From G963556115 sp963667375 (GTDB lineage Bacteria; Planctomycetota; SZUA-567): a DNA stretch of 64,000 nt. Within the stretch, counting starts at the first letter, position 1; each line of letters opens with the position of its first letter. Below, piece by piece: positions 1 to 9,986 of the stretch. A program made the position numbers and the translations under genes. The stretch is from assembly GCA_963667375.1 (NCBI GenBank), contig OY763323.1, forward strand, positions 620,001 to 684,000. The letters run 5' to 3'. The notes beneath the pieces are model-generated. The model made no database searches. It saw nothing but the letters and a program-made list of their open reading frames with translations, and was not told the origin of the DNA.

Positions 1-3000
1 GAAATAACCGAAGACGGTTTCATCGTAGGTGCTTCCGAAATCGGAGTACTCGAACTTGATGAAGCCAAAGTTATTGAAAAAGGTCGACTCGCTCCCGGTA
101 CTATCCTTCTCATTGATACCGAGCGCAAACGCGTTCTCCATGATGAAGAGGTAAAAGCAGAGATCTGCCGTCAGAAGCCTTACCGCCGCTGGGTCGCTGC
201 CAACCGCATTGAACTCCGTGGTCTTTTCGATGGCAATGCCGCTGTCGAAGCCGATGAAGAGATTCTATTCGAAAGACAGACCGCTCATGGTTATACCAGA
301 GAAGATATAGACAATATTATCAGTCCGATGTTTATCAGCGGTGCTGAACCTATCGGTTCAATGGGTGACGATACCCCGCTTGCCGTGCTTTCTGACAAAC
401 CGCAGCTGCTCTTTAACTACTTCAAACAGCTGTTTGCTCAGGTTACCAATCCGGCAATCGACCCGATCAGAGAAAAGCTGGTCATGTCCCTTACCACCTA
501 TCTCGGCCCCTGCCGCAATCTGCTGGAAGAGACCCCGGAACATGCCCGCATGCTCAAGCTGAACTCACCAATCATCACCAATGATGATCTGGATCGTATA
601 CGCAACCTTGGCGCTTCAGAGTTTCCAAGTATTACTCTCGATATCCTCTTCCCGGTAAGTGAAGGTGAAAAAGGACTCGAGAAAACCCTTGACGCTCTCT
701 GCAAAGAAGCGGAAGAAGCGATCAGAAACGGTGGCAAGACTGTAATCATACTGAGCGACCGGAAGATGTGCGCTGATTATGCCGCTATCCCTTCACTGCT
801 AGCGGTATCGGCGGTCAACAGCCATCTGGTATCCACCGGTCTGCGCATGAGCGGCAACATAATCCTCGAATCAGGCGAACCTCGTGAAGTCGAGCACTTT
901 GCGCTGCTCTTCGGCTATGGAGTAAGTGCCGTAAATCCATACCTCGCAATGGAAACCATCGCCAAACGTATTTCTGAAGGCAACCTGCAGAAACCGATGT
1001 ATGTTCAGGACGGCATTGAGAACTATATCTCTGCAATTGAAAAAGGCTTGCTCAAGATCTTCTCAAAAATGGGTATATCCACCCTCCGCAGTTACCGTGA
1101 TGCTCAGATCTTTGAAATTCTGGGTCTCAACAGTAAGCTTGTCGGCAAATACTTCAATAACACTCCAAGCCGTATCGGCGGACTTGGTGCGGAAGAGATT
1201 GCTCATGAAACCCTGCTGCGCCATAATAAAGCCTATCCAAAGCGTTCAGGCGGTTCCAAAGTTCTGGAAAGCGGTGGTCGCTACAGCCTGCGCCGTGATG
1301 GCGAGAGACATCTGTGGACACCGGATGCTATCCGCTTCCTGCAGGAGGCCACCCGCGAGAATAATACCGAGAAATACAACAGCTTCAAAGAACAGATAAA
1401 TAACCAGCTCCAGAAGCACTGCACGCTGCGCAGTCTTTTCGATTTCAATTCCGAACTGGCTCCAATCAGTGTTGATGAGGTTGAACCGGTAGAAGCTATT
1501 ATGAAGCGCTTTGTAACCGGTGCGATGAGTTTCGGCTCTATCAGCCGCGAAGCCCATGAATCAATGGCAATCGCCATGAACCGCATAGGCGGACGCTCAA
1601 ACAGTGGTGAAGGTGGTGAAGACAGCAAACGCTACATTCCTCTGGACAATGGAGACAGCCGCTGCTCAATGACCAAACAGGTAGCTTCCGGACGTTTCGG
1701 TGTTACCGCTGAATACCTCAACAACTGTAAAGAGATTCAGATCAAAATTTCACAGGGTGCCAAGCCGGGTGAAGGCGGACACCTTCCTGGTCACAAGGTC
1801 AATGTTGAAATTGCAGGTGTACGTCACTCAACCCCTGGCATCTCACTTATCAGCCCTCCACCTCACCATGATATCTACTCTATCGAGGACCTGGCGCAGC
1901 TGATCTTCGATCTGAAGAATATCAATCCAAGTGCAGATATTAATGTAAAACTTGTATCTGAGGTAGGAGTTGGTACTATCGCCGCTGGTGTTGCCAAAGG
2001 TCATGCCGATGCAATTCTAATTTCCGGTGCCGACGGCGGTACCGGTGCGGCCCCTATGAGTTCTATAAAATATGCCGGTATCCCTTGGGAACTCGGTCTC
2101 TCAGAAACCCAGCAGGTACTGGTTAAAAATGATCTGCGCGGACGTGTAAAATTACAGACAGATGGTCAGATGCGTACCGGACGCGATGTCGTGATATCAG
2201 CTCTGCTCGGTGCTGAAGAATACGGTTTTGCGACCGCTTCACTGGTCGTTCTGGGCTGTGTAATGATGCGCAAATGTCAGAAAAACACCTGCCCTGTCGG
2301 TGTTGCTACTCAGGATCCACGCCTGCGTAAACGCTTCCACGGCTGCCCGGATTATCTGGTTAATTTCTTCCGCTTTATCGCAACCGAAGTGCGCGAAATC
2401 ATGGCCAGCCTTGGTTATAAGACTATGGAAGAAATGATCGGTCAGGCACACCGCCTCAAGATCAGAGACGGCGTCGAGCACTGGAAAGCCAGCAAGCTTG
2501 ATTTCGCCAAGGTATTCCATACTCCTGCCGAAGCTAAAGACAATGCTATCCGCAAGATACAGAATCAGGATCACGGTCTTGAAGGCATTCTGGACCGCAA
2601 ACTTATCGAGACCTGCAAAGACGCAATTGAAAATGGAACGAAGGTTACTGCCGACTTCGCGATAAAGAATATTAACCGTACAGCTTCCACCATGCTTGCA
2701 GGTGAAATAGCCAAACGTTATGGTCACAAGGGACTTCCTGAAGACACTATAACCCTGAATTTCACCGGTTCCGCAGGACAGAGTTTCGGTGCATTTGCTA
2801 CTTACGGCATGACTCTAAATCTTGTCGGTGATGTAAACGACTATCTCGGCAAGGGGCTTTCAGGCGGTAAACTGATAATCAAGACCCCTGAAGAGTGCAA
2901 ACTTGAAGCCCAGGAGAATACAATCGTCGGTAACGTTTGTTTCTATGGCGCGACCTGTGGTAAAGCCTTTATCAATGGTCTTGCCGGTGAACGTTTCGGT

Positions 3001-3432
3001 ATTCGAAACTCCGGGGTTGAAGTAGTAGTTGAAGGTGTCGGAAACCACGGTTGTGAATATATGACCGGTGGAAGAATAGTATGTCTGGGATCTACCGGTA
3101 TCAACTTTGCAGCCGGTATGTCAGGTGGTATTGCTTACGTCTACGATCCACAGCAGGACTTTGATCTGAAGTGCAACCTGGAGATGGTAGATCTTGATCC
3201 GCTTATCGATTGTTCTGATGACGATATCGCGTATGTCCGCAGTATGATTGAGCAGCACAAGGAATATACCGGAAGTAAGAAGGCATCCTGGATGCTTGAC
3301 AACTGGGAGCATGTACTTCAGCTCTTTGTCCGGGTAATGCCGATGGAATACCGTCGTCTTCTTGGTCAGATGGTCAAAGAGGAGAAAAAGGGTTCACGCA
3401 GAACCAAGGATGAAGTTATAAGCAATGCCTAA
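1..3432 (+). CDS. gltB: Glutamate synthase large subunit, 5'-truncated by the window edge
   Basis: The frame is open from base 1 to a TAA at 3430-3432, giving 1143 residues of a protein usually near 1500. The missing part is the N-terminal glutamine amidotransferase domain; the visible start is the end of that domain (a KGRLAPGT-like segment). The central domain, the FMN/2-oxoglutarate synthase domain (motifs PPPHHDIYSIEDL and GADGGTGAAP) and the C-terminal beta-helix (GxxxG-rich, around 2750-3150) are all present. Three cysteines at 2257, 2275 and 2290 (C-x5-C-x4-C, followed by PVGVATQ) match the [3Fe-4S] ligands of the family. The enzyme makes two glutamates from glutamine and 2-oxoglutarate. 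gltD follows after 57 bp, so this is a gltBD operon. An ATG at 328 is internal and not the start. Confidence 0.97.
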   Translation, partial: EITEDGFIVGASEIGVLELDEAKVIEKGRLAPGTILLIDTERKRVLHDEEVKAEICRQKPYRRWVAANRIELRGLFDGNAAVEADEEILFERQTAHGYTREDIDNIISPMFISGAEPIGSMGDDTPLAVLSDKPQLLFNYFKQLFAQVTNPAIDPIREKLVMSLTTYLGPCRNLLEETPEHARMLKLNSPIITNDDLDRIRNLGASEFPSITLDILFPVSEGEKGLEKTLDALCKEAEEAIRNGGKTVIILSDRKMCADYAAIPSLLAVSAVNSHLVSTGLRMSGNIILESGEPREVEHFALLFGYGVSAVNPYLAMETIAKRISEGNLQKPMYVQDGIENYISAIEKGLLKIFSKMGISTLRSYRDAQIFEILGLNSKLVGKYFNNTPSRIGGLGAEEIAHETLLRHNKAYPKRSGGSKVLESGGRYSLRRDGERHLWTPDAIRFLQEATRENNTEKYNSFKEQINNQLQKHCTLRSLFDFNSELAPISVDEVEPVEAIMKRFVTGAMSFGSISREAHESMAIAMNRIGGRSNSGEGGEDSKRYIPLDNGDSRCSMTKQVASGRFGVTAEYLNNCKEIQIKISQGAKPGEGGHLPGHKVNVEIAGVRHSTPGISLISPPPHHDIYSIEDLAQLIFDLKNINPSADINVKLVSEVGVGTIAAGVAKGHADAILISGADGGTGAAPMSSIKYAGIPWELGLSETQQVLVKNDLRGRVKLQTDGQMRTGRDVVISALLGAEEYGFATASLVVLGCVMMRKCQKNTCPVGVATQDPRLRKRFHGCPDYLVNFFRFIATEVREIMASLGYKTMEEMIGQAHRLKIRDGVEHWKASKLDFAKVFHTPAEAKDNAIRKIQNQDHGLEGILDRKLIETCKDAIENGTKVTADFAIKNINRTASTMLAGEIAKRYGHKGLPEDTITLNFTGSAGQSFGAFATYGMTLNLVGDVNDYLGKGLSGGKLIIKTPEECKLEAQENTIVGNVCFYGATCGKAFINGLAGERFGIRNSGVEVVVEGVGNHGCEYMTGGRIVCLGSTGINFAAGMSGGIAYVYDPQQDFDLKCNLEMVDLDPLIDCSDDDIAYVRSMIEQHKEYTGSKKASWMLDNWEHVLQLFVRVMPMEYRRLLGQMVKEEKKGSRRTKDEVISNA

Positions 3433-3489
3433 GCATTGAAATTGTAAGATTCTATTATAAAAATAATATAGAGATATAAGGATATAGAT

Positions 3490-4941
3490 ATGGGACGCGA
3501 AACAGCTTTTTTAGAGGTTGACCGCTCGAAGCAACCAAAGAAGCCGGTTACTGAGCGAGTCAAGAATTATTTGGAAATTTACAAGGAGATGGGTGAAGAC
3601 CAGATGCGCGAACAGGCAAGCCGCTGTATGGATTGCGGTACACCTTACTGCCATACGTTCGGCTGCCCTGTGGGTAACTGCATTCCTGAGTGGAACGAGC
3701 TGGTTTATGAAGACCGCTGGAAAGAGGCTGCAGAACTTCTGCACGCTACCAATAATTTCCCGGAATTCACCGGCAGACTCTGCCCGGCGCTCTGTGAAGC
3801 ATCATGCACTCTGAATCTTGATTCTGATCCGGTTAATATCAAGCTTAATGAGCTTACAATTGTTGAAAAAGCCTGGAATGAAGGCTGGATTAAGCCTGAA
3901 GAAATTTTCGAAGAGACAGGCAAGAGCGTCGCAGTTATCGGTTCCGGACCGGCAGGTCTCGCTTGCGCGCAGCAGCTCCGGCGCGCGGGTCACGAGGTTA
4001 CAGTATTCGAAAAGAACCCTCAGCCTGGAGGTATACTCCGTTATGGCATTCCTGACTTCAAGCTTGAAAAACAGTTTATTGACCGAAGAATTGAGCAGAT
4101 GTGGGAAGAAGGGGTCGATTTTGAATGCTCTGCTACCATAGGTGTCGATATTTCTGCCGATTACCTGAAGCGCAGCTTTGACGCGGTATGTCTCTGTGTC
4201 GGTGCTGAAGAAGCCAGAAAGCTGCCTATTGAAGGCCGTGAACTCAAGGGGATTCATCAGGCAATGGAGTATCTGATTCAGCAGAACCGGGTAAACTCCG
4301 ATGAATTTGATGCTGAAAAAGAAGAACGCATCTGTGCCGAAGGCAAGAATGTCGTAGTTATCGGTGGTGGTGATACCGGTGCCGACTGTCTCGGTACCGC
4401 AATCCGTCAGGGTGCCAAGAATGTGATTCAGATTGAAATTCTGCCCCAGCCGCCAAAAGGAACAGATCCAAAGCGCCCGTGGCCACAGTATCCCATGATT
4501 TTCCGCACCAATGCCAGCCACGAAGAGGGCGGTGAACGCCGCTGGAGTATCATGAGCCAGAAGTTCGAAGGTGAGAACGGTATAGTTAAGAAGATCCACT
4601 GTGTTGAGGTTGAATGGACCGATAAAGGACCAAAACCTCTTGCCGGCACCGAGTTCATTCTGGAAGCTGATCTGGTTCTGCTGGCAATGGGCTTTGTAAA
4701 GCCGGTTCACAACGGTCTGCTCGACGCTTTGGGAGTCGAATATGATGCCAGAGGCAATGTTATTGCGGATGAAGAACAGCGAACCAGTGTGGACGGGGTC
4801 TATGTTGGCGGTGATACCAATACCGGTGCCTGGCTGGTCGTTCACTCTATAGCCGCTGGCCGCAGAATGGCCGCAACTGTAGACAAGGATCTGATGGGCG
4901 AAACCGCCCTCCCTGTTCCTCCTGCCAGAGTAAAACGCTAA
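3490..4941 (+). CDS. gltD: Glutamate synthase small subunit (NAD(P)H, FAD, Fe-S)
   Basis: This 483-residue protein has the full family length. The N-terminal third holds the cysteine-rich [4Fe-4S] region (CMDCGTPYCHTFGCPVGNC, then CPALCEASC). It is followed by an FAD dinucleotide fold (VAVIGSGPAGLACAQQL) and a second Rossmann motif for NAD(P)H (VVVIGGGDTGADCLG). The C-terminal GGDTNTGAWLVVHSIAAGR segment closes the FAD site. GltD passes electrons from NAD(P)H to GltB. It lies 57 bp downstream of gltB, with an AAGGAT ribosome-binding site before the ATG, and a strong hairpin follows the stop, so gltBD probably ends here. Confidence 0.97.
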   Translation: MGRETAFLEVDRSKQPKKPVTERVKNYLEIYKEMGEDQMREQASRCMDCGTPYCHTFGCPVGNCIPEWNELVYEDRWKEAAELLHATNNFPEFTGRLCPALCEASCTLNLDSDPVNIKLNELTIVEKAWNEGWIKPEEIFEETGKSVAVIGSGPAGLACAQQLRRAGHEVTVFEKNPQPGGILRYGIPDFKLEKQFIDRRIEQMWEEGVDFECSATIGVDISADYLKRSFDAVCLCVGAEEARKLPIEGRELKGIHQAMEYLIQQNRVNSDEFDAEKEERICAEGKNVVVIGGGDTGADCLGTAIRQGAKNVIQIEILPQPPKGTDPKRPWPQYPMIFRTNASHEEGGERRWSIMSQKFEGENGIVKKIHCVEVEWTDKGPKPLAGTEFILEADLVLLAMGFVKPVHNGLLDALGVEYDARGNVIADEEQRTSVDGVYVGGDTNTGAWLVVHSIAAGRRMAATVDKDLMGETALPVPPARVKR

Positions 4942-4981
4942 TTCACAGCTCTTCAGCTGTACAAGATTATTTATAATACAG

Positions 4982-5011
4982 AGGAGCGCCGGCAACATAA
5001 CCGGCGCTCCT
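4982..5011 (+). terminator. Hairpin after gltD, likely transcription terminator
   Basis: An 11-bp perfect, GC-rich stem (4982-4992 with 5001-5011) encloses an 8-base loop. The downstream tract is only moderately T-rich (TGATATTTAAG), so intrinsic termination is likely but not textbook. It sits between gltD and the convergent recN. A smaller 6-bp hairpin lies just upstream at 4945-4960. Confidence 0.6.
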
Positions 5012-5165
5012 GATATTTAAGAATATAAATTTAGCTACAACACCAAACTTAATTTCCCGGCCACGCACTACACCCACACCTGAGAGTGCCGGATTATTAT
5101 AAAAATAAATCGCCTGACTTCAGCAGTTTTGAAAGCCCATAGTTATAATCAAAATAACACAAAGC

Positions 5166-6881
5166 TCAGACTTCACGCCGCGCCAGCATCTCCCGTGCTT
5201 GCTCCCTGGTGGTCTCACTGGCAGCGCGGCCATTGATCATCTGCGCTATCTCCTCGACTCTTTCTTCGGAACTCAGTTCCCGGACTTTAGCAAGTGTTCT
5301 CTCACCCTGCACCGCTTTAGACACCTGCAAATGCGTATCCGCATACGCCGCAATCTGCGGCAGATGGGTGATAACAATAACCTGCCGGTCACGTGACAGT
5401 TCAAAAAGTTTGCGCCCCAATACATCACCAAGACGCCCGCCCACTCCGGTATCAATCTCATCAAAAATCAGCGTATCCGGTGCATGCACCGCAGCCAATG
5501 CTGATTTTATTGCGAGCATCGCCCGTGACGATTCACCACCGGAAGCGGTTTCGGCAATACTTGAGGGTGCTTCACCGACATTGGGAATAATCATAAACTG
5601 CACCTCTTCAAAACCATCCGCCCCGGCTTTGATCAAAATATCTTTAATTCCGTCCCCGGCTGTTACCGCTGTAGTAAACTCTACGCTAAAATCTGCATTT
5701 TCCATACCCAGAGTCTTCAGCTCTTTACTGATTATTTTTGCAAGTTTCTTCCCGGCTTTGCTTCTGGCAGCAGTAATCTTCCCCGCCTCAGCGACAAGTG
5801 CCGGGCGTAATTCCGCAAGTTCCTTCTCCAATTCTTCGGTACTTATCTCCCAGAGTGAAAGTTCTCCCAGACGCTGCTCAAGCCGCTCCTTCTCTTTCAG
5901 AACCGCCTCATAATTACCCAGCTCAGAACCCTCGCATTCCAGAAGTCGGCAGAGTGCTTTCAACTCTTCGGCTCGCTCGATCATCCGATCCAGCTCAGCT
6001 TCGGAATAGTCACCCTCTTCAGCCACCCCGCGATAGGCTCGTGCCGCGTCCTCGAGCAGTGCACAGGAACTTTCAAGTATTTCGGTCGCTTCCTGAAGCT
6101 TTACCGACAAACCGGCATATTTACTGGAATTTCGCAGCAGATGCGCCAATCTTCCAACTACCGCGTCTTCGCCGTCATAGAGATACTCTGCAGCCTCACC
6201 CGCAACATTCCGAATATTTTCCGACTCTGCCACCAGTTCGATCCGTTCCTCAATATTCCGGTCGAACTCGGGATCAGGGGCAAAATTATCTATTTTCTCC
6301 AGTTTATATTCGATCCGTTCCAGTTCCAGTTTGTGCTGCTGTAACTCACTGTTACCACTATTAATACACCGGAGAATCTTGTTCGCTCTGGAGTACAACT
6401 CACCATAAGGAACGGTATTTACCGCACCATAACTGTCAAGCAGCAGACGCTGATACGCCGGATCCTCAAGTTTGGTATGTTCATTCTGAGCCGCGATATC
6501 CAGAAGCAGATCAGCCATAATCTGCGCCGCACTGGAGGTTACAGGCTTACCTGCAATCAGCATCCTGCTGGCCTTACTCCGCGATATTCTACGCTCAAAG
6601 ATAAGTCCTTCACTCCCATCAGCGGCGACCCCCGCCTCCTGTTCAAGAATTTCACAGGCCTTGGCATTTAATGGTGAAAATATCGCACTTATACTTGCAG
6701 AATCCGTATTTGAGCGAATGATATCAGCATTTGCCCTCGCTCCCAGCGCCAGCCCTATAGCAGTCGCGACCAGACTTTTACCGGCTCCGGTCTCACCCGA
6801 GATAACATTCAACCCGGAACTGAAATTCATAACCGCTTCTTCAAATATTACAATGTTATTAAGATACAATTCTTCAAGCAT
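5166..6881 (-). CDS. recN: DNA repair protein RecN (SMC-like ATPase)
   Basis: RecN is an SMC-family ATPase acting in recombinational repair of double-strand breaks. The N-terminus carries LEELYLNNIVIF and the Walker A motif GETGAGKS. A long charged coiled-coil fills the middle. The C-terminal half has the ABC signature SGGESSRAMLAIKSAL and Walker B LIFDEIDTGVGG. The reading frame extends upstream to 6932, but family proteins begin at MLEEL, so I take the ATG at 6881 (571 residues). The upstream region has a TATAAT box at 6941-6946 on the minus strand. No obvious SOS operator was found. The gene is monocistronic, convergent with gltD and divergent from the HD-GYP gene. Confidence 0.95.
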   Translation of the reverse strand: MLEELYLNNIVIFEEAVMNFSSGLNVISGETGAGKSLVATAIGLALGARANADIIRSNTDSASISAIFSPLNAKACEILEQEAGVAADGSEGLIFERRISRSKASRMLIAGKPVTSSAAQIMADLLLDIAAQNEHTKLEDPAYQRLLLDSYGAVNTVPYGELYSRANKILRCINSGNSELQQHKLELERIEYKLEKIDNFAPDPEFDRNIEERIELVAESENIRNVAGEAAEYLYDGEDAVVGRLAHLLRNSSKYAGLSVKLQEATEILESSCALLEDAARAYRGVAEEGDYSEAELDRMIERAEELKALCRLLECEGSELGNYEAVLKEKERLEQRLGELSLWEISTEELEKELAELRPALVAEAGKITAARSKAGKKLAKIISKELKTLGMENADFSVEFTTAVTAGDGIKDILIKAGADGFEEVQFMIIPNVGEAPSSIAETASGGESSRAMLAIKSALAAVHAPDTLIFDEIDTGVGGRLGDVLGRKLFELSRDRQVIVITHLPQIAAYADTHLQVSKAVQGERTLAKVRELSSEERVEEIAQMINGRAASETTREQAREMLARREV

Positions 6882-6940
6882 AAAAAGTACAACCCTGCAA
6901 AAACTGTAAAAATACCGCCAGGCACTTCTCAACCTCTGCT

Positions 6941-6969
6941 ATTATACTTTAATTACCGGACATATTCCA
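6941..6969 (-). promoter_or_regulatory. Candidate promoter for recN
   Basis: On the minus strand TATAAT (6941-6946) is preceded after 17 bp by a weak -35, TGGAAT (6964-6969). It lies about 60 bp upstream of the chosen recN start. Only the -10 is convincing. Confidence 0.35.
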
Positions 6970-7208
6970 CAGACATTTTTGAGTATATTTTTACAACTGA
7001 AGCAAAAATATAAATCTTTTTATATCGGCACTTCAGAGTAATTGTGAAGCAATTAATTAAAATTTCTGTAAAAGTTGAAAGACCAAATTCACATTCGTTT
7101 TAAATATAAAAATGAATAAAACGCTGGAAATCACCGAACATTGTATTCTGAGCAAATACCACTAAAACAAAATTTCGCTTTTTGTAAAATAATATGCCAA
7201 TTATTCTC

Positions 7209-7236
7209 TTGTATATTTTTATTTTCACGGTATATT
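7209..7236 (+). promoter_or_regulatory. Candidate promoter for the HD-GYP gene
   Basis: TTGTAT (7209-7214), a 16-bp spacer and TATATT (7231-7236) form a reasonable housekeeping promoter. It implies an untranslated leader of about 165 bases. The -10 overlaps the left arm of the palindrome at 7231-7249, a possible operator. Confidence 0.45.
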
Positions 7237-7407
7237 ATCGGGTAATATATTTAAACTAGTTTTTTAAAATACAGAAATAGGCAATAACTGTAAACTAACT
7301 AAACAGTTTATAAAGTTATTTTTATAACATGGGGACCGATAGTATCTATGGCAGTAACATTAGTACTATCATCTAGAAAGACCGATTCACGTTTTTAATA
7401 CTGTAAG

Positions 7408-9009
7408 ATGAAGCAGACAACAGAAGATAATAATAATAAAAACGGGAAGGCTGCTCAGGGAAAGATACTGGAGAAAAAGGAAAGTGAACTCTCTGTATCT
7501 GACAGTGCTCAACCAAAGTCACGCTGTACCGTTGAATTCAATAACCGCTGCAAACTTGTAATCAAAGATAATGATTACAGGAGTGATGCCTATCATAATG
7601 GCAACACCATCAAAGAATCAGTCGAAATCAATCATGATGACACAATAACTCTGGGTAGAAACAGGGTAGAACTTAGCTGCATAAGTGATGAACTACCCGG
7701 AAATCTTGATTCTCAAATAAATCTTCAAAGCCGCAGCAACAGCGCTACTATTTCGAATAAAGCCCTCTATGCCTATAAATTCAACCGGCACAAAGGTCCA
7801 ATTGCTGACATAAACAATGTAAAAATGAATATATCCGAACTTGCCAGAAAGTTTAACATTGTCTGCACCCTTGCCAGCCGTCTGTTTGCAGCGCAGAATG
7901 AGGACGAAATTGTCGCCTGCGCCCTGAATGTTGTTTTTGAATTATCACAGCCAATGCGCTGTGCCGTAGTATTTATACATCAGAGTAACCTGCTCGATCT
8001 TGTCGGCTGTAAATATTCAGAGCCGCGGCAAAAATCACCACAGAGTATTTTCCCGGTCAGCGCAAATGTTATCCGGCATGTAATTAATTCAGAAGAGTCA
8101 CTGATAATCAACAATGACAGACTGTTCACCAGTGAAACTGACGGTAAATTTCCACAAAAAACCCGTATAATGTGTGTCCCGCTGCATAAGCGCGGCGGCA
8201 GCCTGGGTGTGATATATACCGAAACCGTGGGAGAATACGATCCTGAGACCGATCAGAACATTCTCGCGGTACTGGCCGCGACCGGACATCAGATCGGTGA
8301 AGCTATCGAAAAGACCAGACTTCACGCCGGTCTCGAAAAGGTTTTTCACGGGTCAATGCATGCGCTTGCAGCCTCTATCGAAGCCAAGGACAAATATACT
8401 AAAGGCCATTCCGAACGCGTCACCTGCTATGCACTGATGATAGCCGATGAACTCGGTCTTTCAGAGGAAGAAAGAACGGTTGTGGAACTGGCAGGTCTGC
8501 TGCATGACGTAGGTAAGATAGGTGTCCCGGAGTCTGTTCTCTGCAGCACCGGAGAACTTACCGCAGACGAATTCAACTTTATCAAACAGCACCCCCAGGC
8601 CGGAGCGGATATTATCCTGAAAATGCCTGAACTCAAAGGCATGGCCTCGGTCAAGGATGTTGCCGAAGCGACAAAATATCACCACGAAAGATTTGGCGGC
8701 GGTGGTTACCCGACAGGTATTGCCGGAGAAAAGATCCCGCTCACAGCCAGAATACTCGCTGTTGCTGATACCTTTGACGCTATCACCAGCAACCGTACCT
8801 ATCGCAGCGGTCAACCCGCACATAAGGCGATCCAGATTCTCAGTGAAGTCTCAGGCACCCAGATTGATCCGATGATTTTCAGTGCGTTCAGACAGGTATA
8901 TGATCGCGGTGACCTCAAGCATCCGGAAAGGGTCAGAACACATATTGATTTCGATACCCAGATCCTTACCGAAAGCACGGTATCCAATAATTATTTCTTC
9001 ACCAACTAA
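7408..9009 (+). CDS. GAF and HD-GYP domain protein, probable c-di-GMP phosphodiesterase
   Basis: The protein has 533 residues. Residues 1-30 are polar. Residues ~35-95 resemble the second half of an FHA domain (HNGNTIKESVEINHDDTITL, then GRNRVELS). A GAF domain spans roughly 140-300 and an HD-GYP domain 320-510. The metal-site motif LLHDVGKIGVPE places the HD pair at H366-D367, and HHERFGGGGYP at 425-435 is the GYP signature. The usual Asp at position 430 of that signature is Gly. Transmembrane segments are absent, so it is cytoplasmic. HD-GYP proteins hydrolyse c-di-GMP; some act on other cyclic dinucleotides or only bind. The start has no clear ribosome-binding site. The RNase HII-like gene follows after 18 bp. 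Confidence 0.9.
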   Translation: MKQTTEDNNNKNGKAAQGKILEKKESELSVSDSAQPKSRCTVEFNNRCKLVIKDNDYRSDAYHNGNTIKESVEINHDDTITLGRNRVELSCISDELPGNLDSQINLQSRSNSATISNKALYAYKFNRHKGPIADINNVKMNISELARKFNIVCTLASRLFAAQNEDEIVACALNVVFELSQPMRCAVVFIHQSNLLDLVGCKYSEPRQKSPQSIFPVSANVIRHVINSEESLIINNDRLFTSETDGKFPQKTRIMCVPLHKRGGSLGVIYTETVGEYDPETDQNILAVLAATGHQIGEAIEKTRLHAGLEKVFHGSMHALAASIEAKDKYTKGHSERVTCYALMIADELGLSEEERTVVELAGLLHDVGKIGVPESVLCSTGELTADEFNFIKQHPQAGADIILKMPELKGMASVKDVAEATKYHHERFGGGGYPTGIAGEKIPLTARILAVADTFDAITSNRTYRSGQPAHKAIQILSEVSGTQIDPMIFSAFRQVYDRGDLKHPERVRTHIDFDTQILTESTVSNNYFFTN

Positions 9010-9027
9010 ATTTACCGAGGTTGCAAA

Positions 9028-9978
9028 TTGATAATTGCCGGCATAGATGAAGCAGGACTGGGGCCAAAACTCGGGCCGCTTGTTGTCTCTGCCACCGTTT
9101 TCAGGGTAACTGAGCCGCTTGCAGGTACTGCCTCTCTCTGGGACATATACTCCCAAGCCACTACTAAAACACGGGACCGGAAAGACTCCAGACTTCTGGT
9201 TACCGACAGTAAAATCGCCTATACCGGAAAGAATATACATCCCCTTAAAAATACAGTCCTTAATTTTACAGCCGCTCTTCACCGGTCTGCGGAGATCACC
9301 AGTATTAATGATCTTCTGCAGCTACTCTGCGACAATAATGAAATCCCCGAGATCATGCTGAGCCCATGGTTTAAAGATCTTAAACACAAAATCAGTGATT
9401 CAGATAATATCAAACTAGATAATGATCATATACAGAGCCTTACAGCTGCATCCGGCGCCGAAGTTCTCCAACTGCGCAGCACCGTTCAGACTGCAGCCAT
9501 GCTCAATAATTTATTCTCGCAGAACCTGAATAAGTCCGAAGTCCTGCTCCAGCAGAGCGGAAAACATATTCGCCAGATTATAGAGACCTTCACCGGCGAA
9601 CCCCTGCGCATAACCGTCGATAAACAAGGGGGCAAAACCTATTATGCCGCCTATCTCAGCGATCTGCTCGCTGGCAAATGGATCGAACCTGTACGTGAGA
9701 CTGCAGAATCCTCACTTTATAAAATAGGAACGGAACAATATATCGAGTTCATACCCAAAGCAGATCAGCGTGAATTCACCGTTGCACTCGCAAGCATGTT
9801 CTCAAAATTCCTCCGTGAACTCCTGATGGCGGAATTTAACACCTTCTTTATAACCCGAAAACCAGCTTTAAAACCTACCGCCGGTTACCCTGAAGATGCC
9901 AGGCGCTTTATTGACGAGTTGACAGAACTCCTTGACCATGCTAAAATAGCGACTCATCATATTTGGAGAGAACGCTAG
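9028..9978 (+). CDS. Divergent RNase HII-like protein
   Basis: This 316-residue protein begins at a TTG with GAGG seven bases upstream. Its N-terminus GIDEAGLGPKLGPLVV is the first active-site motif of RNase HII (D7, E8). A further acidic residue occurs in TVDKQGGKTYYAAYL (D198). The C-terminal segment ALASMFSKFLRELLM aligns with the RNase HII motif AASIxAKxxRDxxM, with Asp replaced by Glu (E264). It is about 100 residues longer than standard RNase HII, with an unfamiliar insert from ~85 to ~190. I recall similar long proteins in Planctomycetes and relatives. It may cleave RNA in RNA-DNA hybrids, but the substrate is not shown. An NYN-domain gene follows after 8 bp. Confidence 0.75.
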   Translation: MIIAGIDEAGLGPKLGPLVVSATVFRVTEPLAGTASLWDIYSQATTKTRDRKDSRLLVTDSKIAYTGKNIHPLKNTVLNFTAALHRSAEITSINDLLQLLCDNNEIPEIMLSPWFKDLKHKISDSDNIKLDNDHIQSLTAASGAEVLQLRSTVQTAAMLNNLFSQNLNKSEVLLQQSGKHIRQIIETFTGEPLRITVDKQGGKTYYAAYLSDLLAGKWIEPVRETAESSLYKIGTEQYIEFIPKADQREFTVALASMFSKFLRELLMAEFNTFFITRKPALKPTAGYPEDARRFIDELTELLDHAKIATHHIWRER

Positions 9979-9986
9979 GATTATAG

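Larger units (their letters stand above)
6882..7407. other. AT-rich intergenic region between divergent recN and HD-GYP genes
   Basis: These 526 bp hold the divergent promoters and no credible ORF. Near the right side are an inverted repeat TATATTA/TAATATA (7231-7249, 5-bp spacer) overlapping a -10 box, and a hairpin GATAGTA/TACTATC (7338-7344 with 7364-7370, 19-base loop) inside the predicted leader of the HD-GYP gene. I compared the leader with the c-di-GMP-I riboswitch pattern from memory and saw no match. Confidence 0.6.

Noticed and set aside
328..330. ATG as the gltB start
   Set aside because: The frame is open and clearly coding from base 1, with conserved GltB sequence before this ATG.
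3802..4998. 398-codon minus-strand ORF opposite gltD
   Set aside because: It lies fully antisense to a clearly conserved gene and its product has no domain; a shadow of codon bias.
5209..5913. 234-codon plus-strand ORF opposite recN
   Set aside because: Low-complexity Ser/Pro-rich translation antisense to recN.
7231..7407. c-di-GMP riboswitch in the HD-GYP leader
   Set aside because: The leader has a hairpin but none of the conserved GEMM sequence blocks I remember.
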